Shown: positions 8,516 to 14,239 of the stretch, one piece after another
Layout: each line of letters begins with the position of its first letter
How positions within the stretch are numbered: the first letter of the stretch is position 1
Assembly: GCA_034696485.1 (NCBI GenBank)
Contig: JAQIWT010000873.1
Location: forward strand, 1-14,239
Length of the DNA: 14,239 nt
Source of the DNA: Isohypsibius dastychi
Taxonomy: Eukaryota > Tardigrada > Eutardigrada > Parachela > Isohypsibiidae
Reading direction: 5' to 3'
Program-made: the position numbers and the translations under genes
The notes under the pieces: model-generated
What the model was told of the DNA's origin: nothing
What the model saw: the letters and a program-made list of their open reading frames with translations, nothing else
Database searches by the model: none

Positions 8516-9737
8516 TCTGGGCGCTAAATGAAATCCAGAACGCGGGTGAAAACGTGCGAGAAGGCAGGCAGCTGGTTGAATTTTTCACCGCATTCTCGAC
8601 ACCGACCTCGAGACTATTTACATTGATACTCTGGGAGAACGCCGAACTGATTACAGTGTGGAAAATTTTGATCCAAGACTTGGTGAACCCCAGGTGAACT
8701 AATGTTGCATCTGTTTTTGGAAACCATTATTTCGTCAACACAAGCGTGCTTCACTTCGACGTCCTGAACGTAGAATTTAACGAGTCTCGCACTTCCAATT
8801 GACTGGTCTATAGCAGCCAACCAACCTCCCCCCAACGAGCCATACTGCGCTACCTTGGTGAAGCGACTAGATGCCTCAGTATTTTTCGTCACAAGACTCC
8901 ACTGTTCATTTTCAGTGCATTAAAGATGTTTTTTTTCAGAATCTCACTCATATCAGACAGCGGTGGCCGTGTCGATAGCCATTCTTGTATTGATCATCGG
9001 AGTAGTTTTGCTAACCAGATGGTGGATTACTAGGTATTCCGTAGAATTTAACCTTAAGAAATTCTAATGGGGATGTTCTGTTCAAAGGATGTGCCGCCAG
9101 AAGGCTGCCTGTTGCGAGATAACGCAGGCAAAGGTAGAGAGGCAAGTGATTGTTGTCATCTGGCTGGTTTCGTCTACACACAGAACGGTTTTCAACTGAT
9201 CTAATGAAAGCAGCGTTTACGCCGTGTTTTCTGACTATGCAACATCTTGCGGACAGCCAAAAAAAGGTGAATCCGTATCCTCGTTTTTTGGTATGGATAA
9301 CGGATTGTCTCGGACTTTTCTCGGAAATCAGCCACTGCATCAGGCGTATCACACCAGTTTTATTCCGGAGGGTTCAAGCATTGTGAACCCTGTTTCGGGC
9401 CAGTGGTATCAACCTGGACAGAATTATCCGCAAGGATACTACCATCAGCCAGGGTGGAGAACAAATGGAGCTCTAGGTGTGCCTCCTCCTCCTGGTTGGT
9501 CCGTTTCACACAATCCACAATCCCTATCAGCAACCGTACGGGATTGTACCATCAGAAGCTGGCACCTACAGTGATGTTGATGCGCGTCATTGTTATGGGC
9601 AGTATGAATGGAATTGGAATATGCCTTATTCTGGAATCCATAAATCCATAACTCGTTCATCGCAGATACCGGGTGGTCCACTATTTTTGACTGTACTTTT
9701 ATCTTTGATCCTGGTCAACACGGTTGAGACAAAATGA
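8516..9737 (+). pseudogene. Single-pass membrane protein with Pro/Tyr-rich tail, interrupted by two frameshifts
   Basis: Three exons read as one membrane protein. Exon a starts after ttttcag (8516); its first frame (LNEIQNAGENVREGRQLVEF) shifts by one base at a T-run (8581-8585) into a second frame (IFHRILDTDLETIYIDTLGE), which ends at donor CTTG/gtgaac (8682, phase 1). Exon b, 8940-9033, encodes a clear transmembrane helix (AVAVSIAILVLIIGVVLL) followed by Thr-Arg-Trp-Trp. Exon c starts at 9214 after aaagcag and continues in phase as a cytoplasmic tail rich in Pro, Tyr, Gln and Gly (WYQPGQNYPQGYYHQPGW, PPPPGW). A tandem 7-bp duplication (9510-9523) shifts the tail; without it SVSHNP runs on into YQQPYGIVPSEAG, and the frame ends with TGA at 9735-9737. 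I cannot name the family. The extracellular part may be a small juxtamembrane domain, and upstream exons with a signal peptide are not found. The breaks could be sequence errors rather than true decay. Confidence 0.5.
9510..9523 (+). repeat. 7-bp tandem duplication causing a frameshift
   Basis: ACAATCC at 9510-9516 is immediately repeated at 9517-9523 inside the Pro/Tyr-rich tail exon. Seven bases shift the frame by one. The reading before it (PPPPGWSVSHNP) connects to the reading after it (YQQPYGIVPSE) only if one unit is absent. Confidence 0.85.
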
Positions 9738-9843
9738 CCACGGATGCCCGTTGTCCGATACAAAATTTAATTCTCTATCGAACTGACTATAGCACGGGAA
9801 TCTGGAAGCATTTCTCTATTTTTGAGAAAATTCTGTCCCCACA

Positions 9844-10330
9844 TGGAAGAGAACTGATGGTGTCTTTTAAACATCAGGGCAAAACGGACACTGAAATCTG
9901 CCGTTTTGCCCGAATTTTTGGCTCAAGCTCGACAGTATGGCGTGTTACATTTGACCCGAAAAACTTGCAGAAGAAAAGTGCAAAACGAGGCCAGATATCC
10001 AAGGTTGACGGGAACCAGAAAAAACGGATCGTCAACAGGCTGATTGTTTGAAAAAAGATCTGGTTGATCAGTCAAGTCGCTCAGTCCGAAGGACAGAGCA
10101 GAAGCACAGTAAAAAGCATACTGAAAACGAAATGAATAACTGTCTACAAAGAAAAGAAACGGAATTTTATCACCAAAGCAAATTCCAAGCCCCGAAAATT
10201 TTGCTATGGAAGATTTCGGTGGACATTCCAAAACCCGCGATTTGCCGGACACGGTATGGGTTGATGAGTGTTCTGTTGTCGCGGCGAAGTAGTTCAAACA
10301 TTGAATTGAAAGGTGCCATGAAAAGAGTTT
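9844..10330 (+). mobile_element. Decayed Tc1/mariner-family transposase relic
   Basis: The N-terminal helix-turn-helix region is legible (HQGKTDTEICRFARIFGSSS), then a basic GRPRK-like linker and second helical region (QKKRIVNRLIV ... SQVAQSEGQSRSTVKSILK). The usual pre-catalytic block follows (VYKEKKRNFITKANSKPRKF). The first catalytic Asp appears as VDECS (Asp codon 10263-10265). Two in-frame stops (TGA at 10049-10051 and 10133-10135) and a frameshift before VDECS make it inactive. The second and third catalytic acidic residues of the DDE/D triad are not found. No terminal inverted repeats or TA target duplications were identified. It sits between the broken membrane gene and the truncated channel copy. 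Confidence 0.7.
9877..9911. repeat. Perfect 11-bp inverted repeat inside the transposase relic
   Basis: GGGCAAAACGG at 9877-9887 is matched exactly by CCGTTTTGCCC at 9901-9911, with a 13-base loop. It falls in the helix-turn-helix coding part of the relic rather than at an element end. Confidence 0.9.
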
Positions 10331-10934
10331 CGACCTGATACCGGATTCATGGAAATTTCAGGATTTCTCAAAGTCACCCCCTGCGAGCATTGGTTTTCGC
10401 GGCCAACTAATTTGTTACTTTGGATCTGCGCTGCTGGTGGTCTCCTCAACGATGGAATTGGTTTTTGTAGCTACTTGTCTGATAGCCAAAACAACAAAGA
10501 ACAAACTGATATGTCTTCTGTATCAAATTTTGCATTTTCCGGCTGTTACAGTTCAGAAAACCTCGAAAATCCATCGAAAACTGCCACTTTTTGTTTGGGC
10601 CTGATTACTTCGATGTTATCATGAGTGTTCACTTGAAACAAATTGCAGCTGTGAAGAGTAGTTCTTCAGGTATGCACTGATATCAAAAACGTAGAGATCT
10701 TATCATCCACGCAATAGTTGCTGTCATAGAAACTTTGCCGAAACAAAAAATATGTCAAAAAGACACGGAGCTTTTTGACTGGCTCCTAGTTTCGGAGCTC
10801 CCACTCGGAAAGAATTCGCATGAGAGAAACTTCTTTTCGATACTGAGTAGAGAAATGAATTCTCCATCGATTGTGCTAACAGCCATCAGTTTTGAAGCAA
10901 AAGGGGGCGAGGTACACCACCCCAAAGTTTACAG
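10331..10934. other. No gene supported between transposase relic and channel copy 1
   Basis: The stretch is AT-rich, with several short open frames that show no recognisable domain. One frame at 10349-10624 has hydrophobic patches (LLLWICAAGGLL) and could be further transposon debris, since the relic's later catalytic region would fall here. Channel copy 1 should have exons for transmembrane segments S1 and S2 in this interval by comparison with copy 2; I see none. Confidence 0.5.
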
Positions 10935-12454
10935 TCAAAAATAGTGGACCACCCGGTAGAAACATTAATGAATATTGGGCAATGGATATTGTAGGACTAG
11001 TGCCGATTCTCTCCAGTCTATACTTCAGGGGCGCGAGTTTCAGCGAGCAGGTAGCTGCTCATCAATGTGATAACTCAACTAGCAAGGTGATCACAGGCGT
11101 TTTCTTTGCAGAATTTGAGTTACTTAATTGTATTCTCACTCCAACGCATTCTACGTTTGCCTCGATGCTTCAGGAGAACAAAAACTTTCTGTCGTTCCCC
11201 AAATTCAAGACTCGTATTTCACGTGACTGTTCTTGGCCTTGCCCTTCATTTTTTCACTTGCTGTTTTTGCCGCGTATCCGGAATAGTGATCGGAAAGTTG
11301 GACATAAAAGGCAGGCTAACCAAGGAGGAGCTATTTCAAATGCTGGATGCCCAACGAGGACCATCAGTGCTGTCCCATTACGCCCCCATGATTTGCACAA
11401 TGTTACAATTTTCGATATCGATGGAACTTGTGCAGGACCCTGCACTTACGATTTGTGAAAAGGTCAGTGTGAGGAAAGGAAAATATGTCGTAATACATCA
11501 TTGAAATAGAGAAGAAGGATGAGGTGCTTGACACGATGAAGTTGTTAAGGTTCATCATGTGGATCGGTCAATTCACTAATGATAGAAATTTTTTTGAAAC
11601 GCCGTATCAGCGATAAAAATGTATTTGTTTTCAGATAGCACTGGGTTTTTACCCTATTGCTGGGGCTTTAATCTTGTTCGCCTTGTTGAAAATCATCTTG
11701 GATTATGTCAGCTACCTCTCGCTGTTTGAAGACATCAACGAAGGTCAAGCAGCCTTCGATCACTTTGCTAATAACTATAAAATGTCGGACTCAGTGCTGC
11801 GGAGATTGCACCAGCTGTTCATTTTCCAGCTTAGGATTCAATTGCTGATAAGTACCAGTCCAATATATCAATCCAAGCCTGATGCTAATCCAAGTCTCAC
11901 TTTTCAAAAGGTATGGGAGAAGCACCTTTTGATTTGGCTAGAAAGATGATGTCATAGTAATGTCACTGTCCCTAAGATGCAACCGATCAGCGATTGTGCC
12001 ATAGCTTATGGTGATATGGTTGTTGTTTCAGTTGCTGCAACGTCTCCCCGAACCTTTGGAGATTGACGTTTGGCATGCAATCCTCATTCATGAAGTGACA
12101 GAGAATCTCTCCATTGAGAGATATCAATTGAAAAAAACACTGGGAAGGTGGTCTCCTCGTGTTCGCCATTTAATTCCAGGCGAGACATTGAATTATACAA
12201 ACGAGCTCCCAAGAACATTATTCATCGTAACACGCGGACTTGTGGAAGTTGTCAGCAATAACTTGGTTGTCAGAGTTATCGGTAAGTATAGGATGCTGTA
12301 TGTCAGCATGCAGTAGGAACAACAATGTATCTTTAGCCTGATATCTAATCTAGGCTGTCATGGAAATATCAGTGACGTCCTGACATCGTTCTCTAACATT
12401 GCTATAGTACGTGCCCGCACAAATTCTGATGTCCTTCTTATGCCATACCAATGA
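10935..12454 (+). CDS. CNG-type ion channel, copy 1 (S3 to truncated cyclic-nucleotide-binding domain)
   Basis: Membrane cation channel subunit of the CNG/HCN superfamily. Exons: about 10935-11050 (S3, start uncertain), 11112-11462 (S4, S5, pore), 11635-11910 (S6, C-linker), 12032-12281 and 12354-12454 (CNBD). Junction phases 0,0,0,1 all agree. S4 reads RILRLPRCFRRTKTF, matching the CNG pattern R..R.F.RT.T; S5 follows as LVFHVTVLGLALHFFTCC. S6 is YPIAGALILFALLK. The C-linker leads to LLQRLPEPLEIDVW, then the CNBD beta-roll RHLIPGETLNYTNELPRTLFI and RGLVEVVS. The pore reads SISMEL where CNG has TTIGE and potassium channels GYG. In the CNBD, the phosphate-binding cassette shows HGN for FGE, and Asn (SNIAIVRART) where the ligand-binding Arg is expected. 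TGA at 12452-12454 ends the protein before the C-helix. S1-S2 are not found. It is either a diverged partner subunit or a decaying duplicate of the gene at 13533. Confidence 0.75.
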
Positions 12455-12832
12455 TCATGTATGCACCAGTTCGTTCAGATATACATGCAGAAGTTTTTGC
12501 ACTGTTATTTGCCATTCTCACGTAGTCAGCATGATGTGAGGAAAACTGCACAGAAATAAAGACCTATCGAATGCCTTGACTTCTGAGTTGCTCGATGGTC
12601 GATGGACGGTTTCACCACGTGGGGCGCAGTATAAGGTTCTACAGGTACCGTCTGTGAAATCCCTTTCCCCATACCCAATGCTACACCCTTCCTTTTGTTT
12701 TGTTCTTCTAACTACTGAAGACCACTGTAACGTAAAAAGAATGTCAGGTAAAAAGCGTTCTTGCTTGAACTCCCGCATTCACCGTACAAAAAAGCGGTTC
12801 AAAAATGATTCTCTTTCTCACAAAGATGCCCA
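12455..12832. other. 3' flank of channel copy 1; no gene supported
   Basis: Immediately after the stop, another frame (about 12451-12519) reads MYAPVRSDIHAEVFALLFAIL, which has the look of the missing CNBD C-helix; see findings. A polyadenylation signal lies at 12555-12560. The remaining sequence has only short frames without recognisable content. Confidence 0.5.
12555..12560 (+). terminator. Candidate polyadenylation signal AATAAA
   Basis: AATAAA lies about 100 bases after the stop codon of channel copy 1, a normal distance for that gene's 3' end. It supports copy 1 having been a transcribed gene that ends here rather than running into copy 2. Confidence 0.45.
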
Positions 12833-13153
12833 CTAATATCCATACTGGAGGCTATAATATTCGTTGGAATTTCCGATATATTCAGGCTTGCCCAGATATG
12901 CTCCATATTCCACAGCGGAGTACGCATTAGCCGACATGTAATTCTTCAGGGCTCCATAGGAAGGTGTTGACCATCGGACATCACCCTTTGTAAATCAGTG
13001 TTTTTCTAAATTCGGGAAGCAGCACCATGTCGTGTAACAAATTTCAGGAACCATACCAGGTAGGTAAAAACCATTGGGTAGCAAATTATTCGTTTGCCAC
13101 AGCCTGGGTAACAGGCCAGGAGGGTACTGTAACAAATTTGCCGGCCACGAGTG
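12833..13153 (-). pseudogene. Interrupted Tyr/Pro-rich reading frame, possible relative of the membrane-protein tail
   Basis: One minus-strand frame runs from 13153 to the stop TAG at 12833-12835 with a single in-frame TGA at 12995-12997. The upstream part reads NLLQYPPGLLPRLWQ...LLPNGFYLPGM. The downstream part is strongly Tyr-rich (SYGALKNYM, AYSAVEYGAYLGKPEYIGNS, EYYSLQYGY at the very end). Composition and local order (N..P.G.Y..PG, then YG...YS.V....G..EY..N...Y) recall the tail encoded on the opposite strand at 9400-9640, so it may be a diverged inverted copy or a paralogue. The TGA may lie in an intron, but no fitting donor and acceptor pair was found. Homology is an inference from short, compositionally biased sequence. 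Confidence 0.35.
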
Positions 13154-13486
13154 TCAAACCAGGAGCATTGAAGGACTCATCTAATGCTCTTGGTCAAACT
13201 GAGAAGCCTTTTTTAAACAGCGTTGACAGAGATCGCTTCTCCCCTCTCGAAGGCTCTGACGTACTATCGATTTGTTTCGACAGGCGAAAGGCACGTCCAT
13301 GTGGAGGCCAATTGACCACATACAGGCAGCGTAGACTAGTTCGGGTGCCCATCGGTTTATCGATCGATGATACCGTGAAGAACTGCTTGAGCACGACATG
13401 GACTGTAATCTTAAATTTCTTCATAACAAGGTTCAAACAGGCCGATTTGTAGATGCAGTATGTGCAGTCTGCCCTGCAACTGGTGA
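13154..13486. other. No gene firmly supported upstream of channel copy 2
   Basis: A plus-strand frame open from ATG at 13027 through 13452 (141 codons) covers this stretch and could be a 5' exon of copy 2. Its only plausible donor (AACAAG/gttcaa, 13430) leaves phase 2, while the acceptor at 13532 (gttccag) needs phase 1. Minus-strand frames also cover 13181-13436. Neither strand shows a recognisable domain. Confidence 0.4.
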
Positions 13487-13532
13487 CTGCTAATCTTATG
13501 TCCTGGATCGAAACATGAGTCTGACGTTCCAG

Positions 13533-14239
13533 GCGTTAGCGGACATAAAATCAGGACGTTGCAGATGATGGTCGACGTGGAAGCAAAATATGTATGCCAA
13601 TGCGAGCGAGTTTGCCGACCAAAAAAGACGTGGGTTGTGTCTGACGAGTCAATACAAATTCGAATATGGGACTGGATCATGCTTCCTCTCAGCGTATATA
13701 CTTACGTCACCGTGATTACCCGATGTGCACTGCGAATTCCATCAAATGAAAACCTTAGGATAGTGGAACTCATTACGTTATCGGACATATGGACAATATG
13801 GGATTATTCATGGTGGATTGACGCGGTGTGAGTTGACTCAGTTTGCGTCACTCATCGTCAAATTGCATCTGAACTGAAATTTTATTCAGATATCTGCTTG
13901 ATATGCTGAACAATCTTCGCGTCACATCAGTTGGCGAGGACCTCCAGGAGTCGATGGACCTGAAAACTGTCATCAAACGTAACATTAATGAACATTTGAT
14001 AATGGAGCTTTTAGGACACATACCGCTTCTGTTCTGTTTGCTCTTCAGAGGTGCCACTTTCAGCGAACTGGTATGTCTTTACGAACGTGGTAGTTTTCTT
14101 CGACCAGGTTGTTATATTTACCCTCTTTGCAGAATTTAAGCTACATACATTTATTATCAGTTCCACGACTTTCACGTGTGAATCGGTGCTTTAGACGAAC
14201 CACAACTTTCTGCCGTTCCCCAGCATCGAGATTGGCATT
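13533..14239 (+). CDS. CNG-type ion channel, copy 2 (S1 to S4, runs off the window)
   Basis: Second CNG/HCN-superfamily channel gene, in the same orientation as copy 1 and about 3 kb away. Exons: about 13533-13827 (5' end uncertain; the frame is open from 13487), 13890-14070, and 14133 to the window end. The introns are 62 bases each and phases agree. S1 reads IRIWDWIMLPLSVYTYVTVI. S2 crosses the first splice (WWIDAV then YLLDMLNNLRV). S3 is HLIMELLGHIPLLFCLLFRG. S4 starts after the third acceptor (NLSYIHLLSVPRLSRVNRCF) and continues RRTTTFCRSP. Copy 1 has the same S3-S4 layout, splice position and signature residues (RNINE, FRGA.FSE, NLSY, RCFRRT.TFCRSP.SRL), at roughly half identity, so these are tandem paralogues. 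No frame break is visible in copy 2 up to the edge in S4-S5. Ligand and selectivity cannot be judged because the pore and CNBD lie outside the window. Confidence 0.75.

Noticed and set aside
8614-8892. Minus-strand 92-codon frame with protein-like composition (LVKFYVQDVEVKHACVDE)
   Set aside because: It overlaps the plus-strand exon that leads in phase to the transmembrane exon, has no recognisable domain, and shows no clear splice partners on its own strand.
10349-10624. Hydrophobic 91-codon plus-strand frame as a channel S1-S2 exon
   Set aside because: It has no similarity to the S1 or S2 of copy 2 and no fitting splice sites; transposon debris is more likely.
12518-12836. Overlapping 86-codon frames on both strands
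   Set aside because: There is no domain, no splice partners and no composition bias; they lie in the 3' flank of channel copy 1.
13027-13452. Plus-strand 141-codon frame starting with ATG
   Set aside because: No domain is visible, its likely donor is out of phase with channel copy 2, and part of it lies opposite the Tyr/Pro-rich minus-strand frame, so it may be a shadow.
1-14239. Prokaryotic features such as operons, ribosome-binding sites, tRNA genes or CRISPR arrays
   Set aside because: Genes are spliced with GT..AG introns and the proteins are animal families. No regularly spaced direct repeats or tRNA-like sequences were seen.

Overview
This is an invertebrate animal nuclear sequence, not a prokaryotic one. 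The coding signal lies in short exons separated by introns of about 54 to 384 bases with GT...AG borders, and acceptors are often of the TTTTCAG type. The recognisable proteins are a TRRAP/Tra1-family scaffold, a caspase with a CARD-like prodomain, two cyclic-nucleotide-gated-type ion channels and a dead Tc1/mariner transposase. Introns, splice signals and G/C homopolymer tracts would suit an ecdysozoan such as a nematode or tardigrade, but the species cannot be settled from the window.

Left half, minus strand. Positions 6800 down to 1831 hold seven phase-matched exons, about 1,286 codons, from the middle of a TRRAP protein. Both the N-terminal third and the FAT C-terminus/FATC-kinase end are absent. 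Directly downstream on the same strand come an unrecognised 120-codon exon (1772-1413) and then a CARD-like plus caspase p20 segment (1341-363). Every intron from TRRAP into the caspase is in a compatible phase. The caspase p10 subunit is not found, and the window then ends in 26 C's.

Middle, 6801-8515. No gene is supported. The stretch holds a nested palindrome, a 17-C tract and a cluster of short GTTTCTCGCCG-type repeats with hairpins.

Right half, mostly plus strand. At 8516-9737 lies a single-pass membrane protein gene with a Pro/Tyr-rich tail. It is broken by an apparent one-base slip in a T-run and by a 7-bp tandem duplication. At 9844-10330 lies a decayed Tc1/mariner transposase. At 10935-12454 and 13533-14239 (running off the end) lie two tandem, diverged CNG-type channel genes. 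Copy 1 lacks recognisable S1-S2, has a non-canonical pore, has lost key cyclic-nucleotide contacts and stops early. Copy 2 has S1 to S4 intact as far as the window reaches. Between them, on the minus strand, is an interrupted Tyr/Pro-rich reading frame resembling the tail of the membrane protein.

The most notable features are the TRRAP-to-caspase junction, the diverged tandem channels, and the broken membrane gene with a possible inverted relative. Family assignments rest on reading motifs and comparing with remembered family members; no database search was possible.
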